Below are positions 45,001-54,800 of a DNA stretch of 64,000 nt, in pieces; the stretch's first letter is position 1, and each line of letters opens with the position of its first letter. The DNA comes from Agelas oroides. Lineage: Eukaryota; Porifera; Demospongiae; Agelasida; Agelasidae. The stretch spans positions 14,234,405-14,298,404 of the forward strand of contig OX422184.1 of NCBI GenBank assembly GCA_949130485.1. The letters are read 5' to 3'. Under the pieces are notes generated by a model. It did no database searches, was not told where the DNA came from, and saw only the letters and a program-made list of their open reading frames with translations. The position numbers and the translations under genes are program-made.

Positions 45001-45356
45001 AAAGGTCATCACAATGCCATAAAAAAATTGTAGTAGTATTGAATCAGTGGGTGAGGTCTCACCTCTGGAAGATGGTAGAAGAGGATGGGCAATCCCACTA
45101 TTAATATCCACACAGCAGTGATCACCATACCAATGAGAATCCATTCAACCCACATCCTAGTTTTGGACTTTCTCTGACGCTCACGATCCGCATCTGGAGT
45201 TATTACTATGTCGGTAGAACTAGCGCTGAGAGAGCTGCTAGATGGCTGCAGGCCAGAATCACTTTCCTCTGGTTCATTGCACTTTCCACTTTCCGGCTTA
45301 TTTGATAGCCTGATAAGCGACACGGATTTATCTCGATCAACTACTACGTCTTCCAT
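30042..45356 (-). CDS. Gene B: paralogue of gene A, eight-membrane-segment receptor-like protein
   Basis: Exons 45063-45356, 43173-43224, 42759-42966, 40044-40204, 35406-35755 and 30042-30380 join in phase to 467 codons plus stop. Lengths of exons 2-5 (52, 208, 161, 350 bp) and all intron phases equal those of gene A. The protein has the same layout: polar N-terminus, basic RQRKSKTRM, one membrane segment (VEWILIGMVITAVW), Cys-rich stalk, seven helices. The start has A at -3 and G at +4. In the 116-residue exon 5 only five residues differ from gene A, and in exon 3 only about three of 68; in exon 2 (the stalk) nine of 17 differ. Intron 5 holds a LINE on the same strand and intron 4 an older LINE on the opposite strand, so the gene spans 15 kb against 4.6 kb for gene A. 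It looks intact and probably functional as a membrane receptor; ligand unknown. Confidence 0.87.
30381..32240. repeat. Intron 5 of gene B: dispersed repeat
   Basis: The 30381-30740 part recurs at 20335-20760 and about 34745-35060; the 30860-31320 part recurs inverted at about 26520-26760. The plus-strand 151-codon frame at 30734-31189 lies in this repeat and shows no domain. No separate host gene is seen. Confidence 0.5.
32240..34430 (-). mobile_element. 5'-truncated non-LTR (LINE) retrotransposon in gene B intron 5
   Basis: Contains the 660-codon RT frame (next entry). The upstream in-frame sequence (IEQILEVLAKH-like) is broken by a TAG near 34370, and no endonuclease domain follows, so the 5' part is missing, as is common for target-primed insertions. 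The 3' side has an AATAAA and AT-rich tail near 32240-32270. Boundaries are approximate. Confidence 0.85.
32358..34340 (-). CDS. LINE reverse transcriptase ORF, 660 codons, open
   Basis: RT motifs in order: LKRGKAPGPDGI (about 30-42), VIPLFKDGDPESASNYRGIAL, DAQGGFRAKRRC, FMDVSKAYDTVW (catalytic D), GLRQGCPLSPLLYSVYI, LLYADDIVLIAES (catalytic YADD), and KSKVMVVG. The C-terminus has a CVLCNGG...HFVLEC zinc-knuckle-like motif. Purine-rich codons differ from the neighbouring host exons. The open frame over 660 codons suggests a recent insertion, although the 5' part is lost. The first Met is simply the first in frame. A 416-codon frame on the other strand is its shadow. Confidence 0.92.
   Translation of the reverse strand: MDPEQEPELVHESSDLCQEIGWEEVVRVLKTLKRGKAPGPDGILNEMLIYGGSRMVESMRCMFNVTRRSQVYPQDWKSSFVIPLFKDGDPESASNYRGIALGSYVAKVWAKILTVRLGEYAEENILTDAQGGFRAKRRCADHIMILRGACELRKRKKKSTWLGFMDVSKAYDTVWREGLWRKMREYGVEESFVSLCEGLYEGVQASVQVDGQQSRWFRVDEGLRQGCPLSPLLYSVYIMGMVEELERENLRVKVSGVWCGALLYADDIVLIAESGEELQKMLDMVGRYAEMWKFRFNARKSKVMVVGKKNSGEKWKIGDEEMEEVESFKYLGVWFDQRMRGNVQLEKVVEQAEEWAGKVEWMARVDGELEAERGRLIWDLVARPGLEHAAEVWWPGGKTVGKRLEAVQDRLGRKLLGASRTVAGEAILGEMGWRKLEERREEKKMLYGRRFWELGEERLVKLIVEKLKESGGVGWREEYEMLLRKYGLEEAEEEESGSAAAWKRKIEKQNWEDWQEEVDSKSSLKWYKKVKEEYGPEKYVGSWEGHVAVRLKFRLRSGSAGLFEDKKRCGMVEEDRCVLCNGGKVEDVKHFVLECEEFDQDRCRLLERIKGIVGAEEWVKGYEEGDDDSRVSLLLGRRVDVNREVMDDIDRYIMNVVAEA
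35860..39550 (+). pseudogene. Degenerate full-length LINE in gene B intron 4
   Basis: Fragments in order: an ORF1-like Ser/Leu/Asp-rich region (35874-36299) followed by NIVMFGISED and DMFRLGK (36330-36510); an AP-endonuclease (GGDWNTDF near 37180, SWIDHV near 37335, SDHIPILVEL near 37420); RT N-terminal blocks (38136-38396, PIPKGLKDPSDSSNY); the RT core (38553-38975: RCSKAFDTVDHYVL, VSNGVRQGCMLSPILF, LCYADDLKILAPS); and a C-terminal tail to 39547. Many stops and frameshifts. The overall order matches CR1/L2-like LINEs. It is antisense to gene B. Confidence 0.85.
36514..36838 (+). repeat. Scrambled internal duplication inside the degenerate LINE
   Basis: Block X (36514-36568, CATTGTCGGCCACGACCTG start) recurs at about 36784-36838. 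Block Y (36603-36642, CCCTGACTACAAATCAATC start) recurs at 36734-36773. The order is X, Y, then Y, X, all in the same orientation. Confidence 0.8.
39908..40023. mobile_element. Foldback element with 39-bp perfect arms beside gene B exon 4
   Basis: 39908-39946 (AGATAAACCACAGTAGACAG start) is the exact reverse complement of 39985-40023. The spacer is GC-rich with repeated GCCCTCGGGCT. It ends 20 bp from the exon 4 donor at 40043, so it sits in the start of intron 4. Confidence 0.88.
40205..42758. other. Intron 3 of gene B, no further gene
   Basis: AT-rich, with a poly-A run near 40448 and short frames. No complete transposon recognised. Confidence 0.45.
43225..45062. other. Intron 1 of gene B
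   Basis: Contains the foldback at 43479-43657 and a loose GC-poor region of repeated 'GTGCACTTGGTGA / TGACCTCAAGGT' words at 44000-44260, an imperfect minisatellite. No gene. Confidence 0.45.
43479..43657. mobile_element. Foldback element, about 85-bp arms
   Basis: The left arm 43479-43562 (TTGAA...AGGTTATCTGATCCC... GACGTTTTGACTG) pairs with the right arm 43575-43657 with several mismatches. Single-arm relatives occur near 93, 14050 and 49100. Confidence 0.75.
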
Positions 45357-46900
45357 TTTCTGGGTGGCGGGAGACTTTGATGAAGAGCGAAAAATTCTGC
45401 TTTATATACGCGCGCAAGTCCGATTTGACGTCATAGCCTCTCTGATTGCGAATTCTTTTGCTGACAGTGAAAAGAAGACATAATCAAAGCACTAATCAGT
45501 GGAAAACGCGAAAGTGCGTAAACCGAAGTACAGACTACAGAAATGGAGGCCACGAACGCGGGAAGAAGTGTTTACTGACTCACGACTGTGTGTTGAGGCC
45601 TTGTAGCCAAGGGTTGACTGTCTCCCAGCAAATTATGCGAGGGCCGGATTTCTGACTTATGTGGAGTTCATTCGTGATGCCGCGGTGAGTCAGACAACCA
45701 AGGGGTTGTGTGCTCCTGACGTACCCTTGACAGTGATACAGATGTAAGTGTTGTCGTGATTCCCTCAAGAGGGGATTCACTTTGTTCACCGACTCTGAGG
45801 ACAGAAGGCACATGATTACCACGTGACAGAATATGCTGATGCGCGCATTCGCGCCGAACTGAACTTATGCTGGCACTGGCAGTGTACAGGCTACGCATGC
45901 CAATATGCAGGGTTTGGCTTTGCAGAATGAAGTCTTCACGCAAGCTATAACAAATGGAAATCACAGCCAATGTAGAAGAAAAGTACTAAACGCTTTGATA
46001 AAGTAAAATATACACAAGATTCACTGAAATGAAATCATGCAAAATTTTAGATGCATATTATCTAGCTGAAGATGAGAACAGTGACACAAGCAAAGTGCTA
46101 CTGTGTCTGCAATTTGGTAGAGATCTGTAACAGTCTCGGAAACTTGGATCTTTGTGTTTTGCATCTAAAGAGAACAATGGGAATAGTAAACATCACATTA
46201 ATGGATTAGTGAGAATGAAATTCCTAGCATTCAGCAATGACATAATACGCACTGCCACACTGGCTCATAGTGATCATGTGCATGGCATTGACAATGTGCT
46301 GTATGATATTCCAAGAGCAACAACCATGAATACAAGCTACAACTATAGTGCTGTATGGACGAAGTCAATGTGGGCACACAGATTTTTCAACAAAACTGAA
46401 GCCACCTGGCTAGTCAAAATAGCTTCTCATGAACAACCGACCATTAAACTACCAATGTACAGGTCTAGCCTATCAGAAGGCTTCAGCACAGTTGAAAACT
46501 GAATGCACTCATCATGACTTCACTCATAGAACCACTCTTGTTTTTAGCACTAATTCTTCCCCTTGGAATGTCATCACAGCACATTATAATTGCCACTATG
46601 ATGTGACATCATGTCTCCCTCCTGTTCACAGATAAGGGTTTGGTGACTTGATGAGCTTTTGTGCGTTGAGTGGGGCCAATCAGACAGATGGCTGTAAATC
46701 ACTCAGCTACTTAATTTTGTTGTCTACCAGTCTCGTGCCCAAACCCAACCAACAGAGAAAGGGTCTTGTGACAAAAGCCAGAATCCTTGTGCTGAAGCTT
46801 TGTAATTTTAGATGAAGGATAAATAAATGCTTTGTGTTGAAGAATCACAAGTTTTTTTGCAGCGCAATTGAAGTACTTTTACTTGCTCCTGCATTATATT
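45357..46900. other. 5' flank of gene B and intergenic
   Basis: Positions 45357-45560 are CpG-rich and likely promoter sequence for gene B. A 38-bp block at about 45762-45800 (TCACTTTGTTCACCGA) recurs inverted at about 47918-47962; the pair could be the ends of a 2.2-kb element, but nothing coding was recognised between them. Confidence 0.4.
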
Positions 46901-46901
46901 T

Positions 46902-47254
46902 AGTCTCACAAGCCAGACCCACTTCCGCAAAAAGGTAAGGGTCTGGTGAAATGTGTATACAAGCTGTATTTTGTTACATGATGCATTACATGACTGTTTG
47001 AGTAGCAATAGCAGTCTTCAAAATGGTGAAAGAGAGCTAGGGAATCTTTTAGTCCGCTACTGCAGAAGCTGTAAAAACACTTCGACTATACTTCTTGGGG
47101 AGCGTGCTTACTCCGCAACAGGTGAATTCAAGAGTGCATTATTTGATATCTGGTTACATCATCCAGCTAATTGCATTCCAGTGGGACATGGCTTGTATAC
47201 GCAGTTCACCAGACCCTTCCCTTTGTTTGTGGAAGTGGGTTGGGCCTGCGAGAC
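46902..47254. mobile_element. TA-flanked MITE with about 60-bp terminal inverted repeats
   Basis: The left end AGTCTCACAAGCCAGACCCA is inverted at the right end (GGGTTGGGCCTGCGAGACT). Both ends share the GGTCTGGTGAA...TATACAAG stretch. TA flanks both sides. Its frames are non-coding. Confidence 0.8.
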
Positions 47255-47518
47255 TACATTATACAGACACTTTTTGGTAAAAGGATGGGTTTAACTAAAG
47301 AGTGAGCAGATACCAATTTTTTAACTTGAGTTCTCTGTCAAAAGCTAGCAATCAGCTTTCCACAAACACACAAACCCTCTGAGAAGCCACTTGACCCTTC
47401 CCTGTGCATGACACCGAACACAATCTCTGCTGTGGTTGGTTTTGTCTGGCTTACATGATCATCAGCCAAGGCATAAAGTTTACGACACCCACCCTGGAGT
47501 TACTCTAGCTCCTTGGGG

Positions 47519-47579
47519 AGAAAATGGCAATCCCAACAAACTCTGCATAATGCAGAGTTTGTTGGGATTGCCATTTTCT
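47519..47579. repeat. 61-bp near-perfect palindrome, 1-nt loop
   Basis: AGAAAATGGCAATCCCAACA... at 47519-47548 is the exact reverse complement of 47550-47579. Such a loopless palindrome can extrude as a cruciform and is usually unstable, so it may also be a cloning or assembly feature. Confidence 0.9.
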
Positions 47580-48194
47580 GTTGATAAACAATTTGGTAGC
47601 TTCCATGTAGCTTCTTCTGATCTAAACTAAGGCCATACTTCATTTGAACGTCATCCCAAACAGTGATAAATGGTAAAATCACTTCAATTCTGCTGATCTG
47701 TTGTTTGCATGGCCAAGATGCTTGAGCACTTCAAGCTGGGGTGTCATCAAGAGTATGTAGCCTGCCAGTGGCACACATGTAACTTATATAAATCATTGTA
47801 CATACATGGGTGCCACTGGCAGCTTTACATAAAGTTCGCCCTCACCTTGCTTTTCTGTGTTTCGGACACGCCAACTTTCCCTCTAACGAGTAATGCATTA
47901 CGTAATCACAGCGCACGTGCCTGACCTCAGAATCGGTGAACAAAGTGAATCCCCCTCAAGAGACCCTTCGAAAGACTGCCTCAACCAGTTACAGAACTAC
48001 GGCTTCTGTCGGTAGTGGCTTAGAGCGGCTTTTCAGTCTTCTCGCCTCCGTACTTCTGTTTTTGTATCAGCTCGGTCTCCGCATTTCTGAATCCGAGCAT
48101 TTTCCACTTGGACCGACGCTTCTGCTATGTACCGGCAATGTAGGCCTACGTCTCCCGTTTCCAGCAGTGAAGCAAGTAGAGGCATTCAGTGAAT

Positions 48195-48817
48195 TGTATT
48201 TTCTAGAGGTCTTAGACTAGTTACACCTTCTTTGACCTGTACTTTGACTTCTGCTAGGAGTTAGCCCTGGAAACTTGAGCCACAGCTTCTTTCAGAGTTT
48301 TCTTGCAAGTTCATCAGTGACCTTGACCACACCATTCACTAGCGAGCATTCAAAAGTCAGGGCCCTCTGATCACAGCACGCTCCTCTGGACAGAATGCTG
48401 CTTAAAAGGCCAGAATGAAGTCCCTACTATGTGCAAGTCCGGAGCCACACCCGTTTGCGCAAGAAACCAGAAAAATAGCTCACCTGTGCTGATCAGGACT
48501 TTTTTTTACAACCAGTTGCACCAGCCGCCTGCACTGTCACCCACCCTCCTCCTGTTCCACCCTTTTGCTACTGCAGAACCTATCCTCAAAACAGATTGTG
48601 CCAACGGACATGTGGCCGAACTTGGATGATGACCGTGTGCCTCTAGAATCCAGGGGGCGTGGCTTCGGACTTAAAATGTTGCCATGGTGATATTCCATAT
48701 TTCAGAGTTGAGTCATTCTGATTGGTATCACCATGGCAACATTCTAAGTCCAAAGCCGCGCCCCCTAGGTTCTAGAGGCACACCGTCTATAGTCATCATT
48801 TGTGGTTACAGGGTTAA
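48195..48817 (-). mobile_element. TTAA/CCCTTT-family MITE, copy 2 (reverse), with nested foldback
   Basis: The same internal blocks as copy 1 (CTTCTGCTAGGAGTTAGCCC, CATTCACTAGCGAGC, CAGATTGTGCCAACGG). The end reads TATAGTCATCATTTGTGG, then GGGTTAA at 48811-48817. A foldback element splits the subterminal palindrome at about 48634-48784. Confidence 0.7.
48634..48784. mobile_element. Foldback MITE, about 60-bp arms, nested in MITE copy 2
   Basis: CGTGTGCCTCTAGAATCCAG on the left is mirrored by the inverted GGTTCTAGAGGCACACCG on the right; the arms continue through GGGGGCGTGGCTT and GTTGCCATGGTGATA. The spacer is about 30 bp. Confidence 0.85.
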
Positions 48818-49842
48818 GCAATAGCAAAGAGCATCAAAGACACAACCAACTCAACGCTTGCTCGTCTTACAACCCTTAATTCGCTTGAAAGGTGCAACTG
48901 TAGTCTGAACCCCAGACCCTTCTGGCTGCATAACTGGAAGGGGGCTGGGGTACTGACTATCTCAGCTACACAGTTGCTGTGTACGTACCGCAGGCAGCGA
49001 TCGCTCTGCCCCTTGATTCCCATCTAATACCCCCAACATTATATAAGTTGCAACTTATGCGGTAGCATGTTGAAGGAATCGTCATAATAGTTCATAACAT
49101 GCTCCTTGTTACCAACTTGAAATTGGATAACATTTTTATAGATGTTATGACTTGAATGCTTCAGTGACAATCATAACCACTGCCCCTCTCAACCATAATA
49201 CTACATCCCTCATATCTCCCCTAGCATGACAGACTAAGTGCCATGTCAGGGGTAAGAAATGTCCCTTCAATCAGCTTGTAGCTAGTCCTCCTGAAGCCTC
49301 TCACAGGGGGCAACTGCCTCACCTACAGGCACCTTAGTGAAAAGTGAGGAGACATCAAACTGACTGGAAACTCATCACTTTCTACATGCATGTTCATGCT
49401 TACTGAAACTGAATGCATGGAGTTTCGGAACACATTGCCGAACTGCTGGAGATGTGTCTACTTCAGTTACAGAGGAAACATTTACAAGCAAGAAGGAAGG
49501 TGCAGTGATAGCTTCCCAGACTCTGACATGGTGGCCTACTTGGCCTACTTGGAGTTCTTTTGAGGAGCTGGAATGCAGACCAGGCCCAGGCTGTGGTAGA
49601 GGTTTGTTGAGGTTTGTTCATGACACTTTTGCATCCTCAAGAATTGCCTCTAGTGAAGAATTCCATCATTTCAATGAGGTCAGGTGGACTATCAAGGTTA
49701 ATGTGGATACTCCCAGTTCTTGACACTCTTCTCTGGAGAAGAGAAGATTGCAACATGGACATCACTGTCTACGTGAAGAAGCCCACACTCAAGGATCAAT
49801 ATCTCCATGTAAAGAGAAATGCGGTGAGATGTCTACATGAGA
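48818..49842. other. Intergenic, no gene recognised
   Basis: About 49100-49190 resembles one arm of the 43479 foldback family. The plus frames at 49454-49892 show no domain. Confidence 0.4.
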
Positions 49843-50532
49843 GGGCCAAAGGGATCGGCAGCATATGCTGGGGAACCACCAGAACGAAGTAGACCACTTA
49901 GCCAGAGCCCTGCTAAGTTCATTCACAGTGCTTCTGTTTGCCCACACAGAAAGACGTAGATGGCAGCAGTCATTTTGAGTAGGGCCAAAGGGATCGGCAG
50001 CATATGCTGGGGAACCACCAGAACGAAGTAGACCACTTAGCCAGAGCCCTGCTAAGTTCATTCACAGTGCTTCTGTTTGCCCACACAGAAAGACATAGAT
50101 GGCAGCAGTCATTTTGAGTAGGGCCAAAGGGATCGGCAGCATATGCTGGGGAACCACCAGAACGAAGTACACCACTTAGCCAGAGCCCTGCTAAGTTCAT
50201 TCACAGTGCTTCTGTTTGCCCACACAGAAAGACGTAGATGGCAGCAGTCATGTTGAGTAGGGCCAAAGGGATCGGCAGCATATGCTGGGGAACCACCAGA
50301 ACGAAGTAGACCACTTAGCCAGAGCCCTGCTAAATTCATTCACAGTGCTTCTATTTGCCCACACAGAAAGATGTAGATGGCAGCAGTCATGTTGAGAAGG
50401 GCCAAAGGGATGGGCAGCATATGCTGGGGAACCACCAGAAGGAAGTAGACCACCCTGCCAAGTTCTTTCACAATGCTTCTCTTTGCCCACACAGAAAGAA
50501 GTAGATGCATGGCAGCAGTCATGTTGAGTAGG
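49843..50532. repeat. 139-bp tandem repeat, five copies
   Basis: GGGCCAAAGGGAT begins units at 49843, 49982, 50121, 50260 and 50399, exactly 139 bp apart. The first four are nearly identical; the fifth has several changes and a deletion. 139 is not a multiple of three, so the similar minus-strand frames in each unit (a WANRSTVNELSRALAKW-like text) shift phase and are artefacts. Confidence 0.95.
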
Positions 50533-51808
50533 AAGGGACAGAGCCATATTGGTGGTAATCCCCTACGATGAGTGAGGATATAACATCAGTAGCTACTAGT
50601 TTGGTCTTAAATAGACTTTCTGCAAGTTCTATATAGCTACCCCTAGGTCAACAACTCAGTGTGGTATGTTGTATTCTCTGCTGCTATGACCTAGTTTACA
50701 TTGAAGAGACCAGATGTAGAGTACAGGCAAGATTGAAGAAACAGCTTGGACACTGGCAAGAAAAGGATGACAGATGTATACATCTAGAGAAGTCAGCTGT
50801 AGTGGAGTATGCATGGGAGAACTATCCTCCAATCCACAATTTAGTAGGTACATACTGGCAGGTGACAGGAGCTGCTGGATATGCACCTCTGCACATCCAG
50901 ATAACAACCTCACTGGAGTCAAAATGTCTGCAAAAAATATTTTTTTGGGGGGGGATCTCAAGAAACTTTGTTTTCGTTTAGGGGGAAGGATGGCCCCTAA
51001 TAAAGCTAGAAACTAAATGAAATTGCCTTGTATGCATGCTGTAAATGCACACAATGAACCAATAGACAGCAACCACACATTCAGTCCCAACTATATAGCT
51101 ACAAAGGTATTAATATTTGCACCAAACTCCATCTACCTCCAGACTGAAATTGGCCTATACTTGTGGTATAACACTAAGTCAAAGATTAGAGGCTTTCCTC
51201 ATGCAGTCACAACAGTCCACTGATGAAAAGGAATCACAATTAGAATGTAAGTTACATGGTGTCAGATTGTCGAGAGAAGTTACTTGCATGACCTGTAGCT
51301 GTTTGATGAACAAGGAAGGATGCTTGCTTGTACGGCTTCCATTTTGTATGATTGTGCAAAGCATGCTGCTTTATGATGGGTGGATTGCAACCAGCCGTTT
51401 ATTTGTATTACTCAGTAGATGATATTGCAGACTTGATTTCATGTAGTGTTTGGATGCAGTTACGATATTCTAAGCTTTATACCTACATGCAAGGTGCTCC
51501 TCACTAAGCATGTATAGGTATACCTTGTTATATAACTATGCTGTGGCATACTACAACATTGTGCCTTGTTGGGATAGTGCACTGGCCCTCCACATCCAGC
51601 CAGCTCTAGTGGCACCGGCTGCTTCTTCATGGCAAAATGCTCACCTTCCCACCCTTGAAGCCCACATGCAGTGAAACAAATCAATGAGAACCATGAAACA
51701 GCCTTTCAAGTTGGCCTATAAAAAGAATTTCCTGACAATAATTTCAGTATTGCTTCACAATGACTGCATACTACCATTGCTCAGAAACACACTCCATATA
51801 CAAAGTTA
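50533..51808. other. Downstream region of MYG1, no gene recognised
   Basis: Short frames only. A minus-strand AATAAA (plus TTTATT, about 51398-51403) lies 400 bp past the MYG1 stop and could be its poly(A) signal. Confidence 0.4.
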
Positions 51809-54800
51809 CTATAGTGAACCTCCTAAAGCATGCACTGCCATCTTCAGAGCTCCTTCATGTGTTCTATTGCCACCAATGAATCCAGAGGTGTGGACAAACA
51901 CACACCCAGGGATACCTGTCAGCTCTGACAGCTGTTCATCTCGTACACCCCGCCACGGCTCAGGTAGTGGCTGCCTACACAGAACAGAGAAAAATGACGA
52001 GAAAGCATGACCTATAATTACTGCTAGTTGCTACATTACAATTGGATGTAGCACTGCCATCTGATAAAATGACTGATTCAACATTACAACCCCAGTCAAA
52101 GAACAATAAGACCGTGTGTGAGAGAAATCAACTGAACCACACGCCTCTAGATAACAAAGTGTAAGCTGCCACAAGGGGATGAACTAAATCACATAATGTA
52201 ACTGTAAGTATTTTAAACTAATCTTTTTAGAATGTTACTTGCTAGTTGAATAATATTCTAACTACATACACATTATTATAATAGCTACATTCACCAGGCA
52301 GAGCAGCATGAGCCTTTCATGCTGCTCCATCTAGGGAATAACTAATATGTTGGATGTTACCCCGAGCAACCCACTGCCACACCCATTATCACCACCACCC
52401 AGTGCTTTTTGTGTTATTCAAGTTCAAAAACTCGGTTGCTAAGCAACATCCAACAAGGGTACCTACAATAACGTCCACTACACAGTGAAATACACCTAAA
52501 ACTGCCCTTAACAAACACTATCTCAACTGTAACAACACTTGTTATAATGTTAAATATGATAAAGTGCAGTATATGTTACGTATCCCAGACAGGCAAACCC
52601 CAAATACATCCATGTTACCATCATTCCGTGGGTACAGCCTAAGAACGAGGCTAGTCCAGCATGTATTCATGTAGCCAGAAGCTACCATACTTATTGTCTT
52701 CTGTTACGGAATGGCCATTGCTTTTGTTTGTGCATGCGTTCATGTCCAACTCCACACTCTTAAGGGTCTGACCAGACTCACAGTCATGAGTTGCCAAAGG
52801 CAATAAGAGAAACTCTAACTTGGTTAACCCTTTAACGATGCCGTTTGGCGTCGTCTGACTTTGGCTGCATGTTATCAGTTGGCATAATCCGTTTGGAAGA
52901 TAGGTTTGCACTAGCAAAAAAGGTGGGATAGGGGGAGGTTGGGCGGGCATATTCAAGACATGCCGTAAGAGAAACTTTAACTTGGTTAAGGTTACGATGA
53001 ACAACCTGTCCTATCTCAGAATTCAATAAATGCGCTTGAATGTCAGAGTTATAACTCTAGAGTGCTTGGAGGCATTTTAGTGCTTCAAAAGCCTATGGAG
53101 ATACCGAAGACCAGGCTATACACAATGCTCTTTTGGTCATAACAGCTCTAGCAGCTTATAATCCACACCATCCAGAACAAAGCCTTCACATAAACTCTCT
53201 TGCATCAAATATCTGCTTACTGACGGCCCTCAAACTCACCGTTTTCGGTTACTAGTCTCCTAGCACAAGTATCTAGGTCGAGTCGATGGCAATTTTCAAG
53301 CAGCGCTCGAAATGTAGGCGCTACATAAAATTTTGAGTAGCATTCCTCGTAAACCACGACCGAAAAAGCCATTTTCTGACGGTTTGTCCAGAACTTTTTT
53401 AGCAAAACTTGACGAGTCGACCTCGAAAATTTAGTACGGAAGGCCGTTGGGCTGTTATCTTCCGCTGAAAATAAAAGTAGTTCGCTAAAATTGACGCAAG
53501 GTTAGTAACGGTAGGAATGGATTCGGACTTGCGGGTATATGTCATGAATATAATTATAAATAAGCGCTCATTCATCGTAACCTTAACCCTTTAACAATGC
53601 CGTTTGGCGTCGTCTGACTTTGGCTGCATGTTATCAGTTGGCATAATCCGTTTGGAAGATAGGTTTTGCACTAGCAAAAAAGGTGGGATAGGGGGAGGTT
53701 GGGCGGGCATATTCAAGACATGCCGTGCACATGGCGGCTGCCTTGGCTGGCTGTAGAACAGCCTTGGTCGGCATTGGCTGGACCGTTTCCCACGTTCTCA
53801 CGTTAATAGCACAAATGGGCACAGAAACCACTCCTCTCCCTTTGTAGGGGCACCATTTCCAGATCTGTAGGCAGTTTTTAGTCAGATGGGAGTGCTTGCT
53901 GGTTGGAGAGCCCTGACCATTGAAAGCTTGCTAATGAGTGTGTGTGGTTATTGTCATGAACCCAACAGAGAATGTGTCAAAGAAGCTCAAGTTTCTGGAG
54001 CTCCAAGCAGAAGTAGAAATACAGACCAACGAAGGTATCTAAAATAGACCTCTAGCAAATAGCCCACGGTGGTTAAAGAGTTACTTAACAAACACCAGCA
54101 CTGTGCATGTGAAAGTTGCAACAAAACATTGAGAAAAACTGAGCAAGTATCAGTTGACTGGAAACCCCATCAAGGCTATGACATAATTCCTGCAGATTGT
54201 ATTATGGCCACAGTGTAGCATAGTAACATGCTAGCAATAGTGAAACAAGATAAAATGTAGAATAATGGATTAGCAGAACGACGAAATAAAACAATGGAAC
54301 AACAGAATAAAAATACTAGACTGCATGTACATGTGCGGAGTAGGCCTATTCCCCACCCACATGTCAAGCCACACCCCTTCACTGAACTTTAGTCTACTCT
54401 ATATTTCGTATCTGTTTGTCTTGGTTGACAGAGAGAGACACAAACTAAAGTTAGATGCGGCTCTGAAAGCCTGACTGATCTGATGCAACTGTGGGCTAAG
54501 GATTGCTGCTGGCAAAAAGTTCATGTAGTGTGAAAGGATTCCGCCGATCTGTCCACTATGGTTTACCAGGGTAAGCGGTAATTGCATTAATATCAATCTT
54601 AAAGTGTAGAGGAGGAGTGTAGGCTTTGATAGGTATGTAGCTAGCTAGATAAAAGTTACATTACACTGTCGTCCTAAAAGCTTGAGGACTTACCTCGATA
54701 TGAAATAATGAAGCATAGTTTACTAGTGAATCCTCGAAACCGTAGCTCAAAACAGTGTCTATAACCTGGATATGGGACTGGTCTAGGCAAAGGGGTGTGG

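Noticed and set aside
49789-50547. A family of similar minus-strand genes
   Set aside because: They recur every 139 bp in shifting frames and are products of the tandem repeat.
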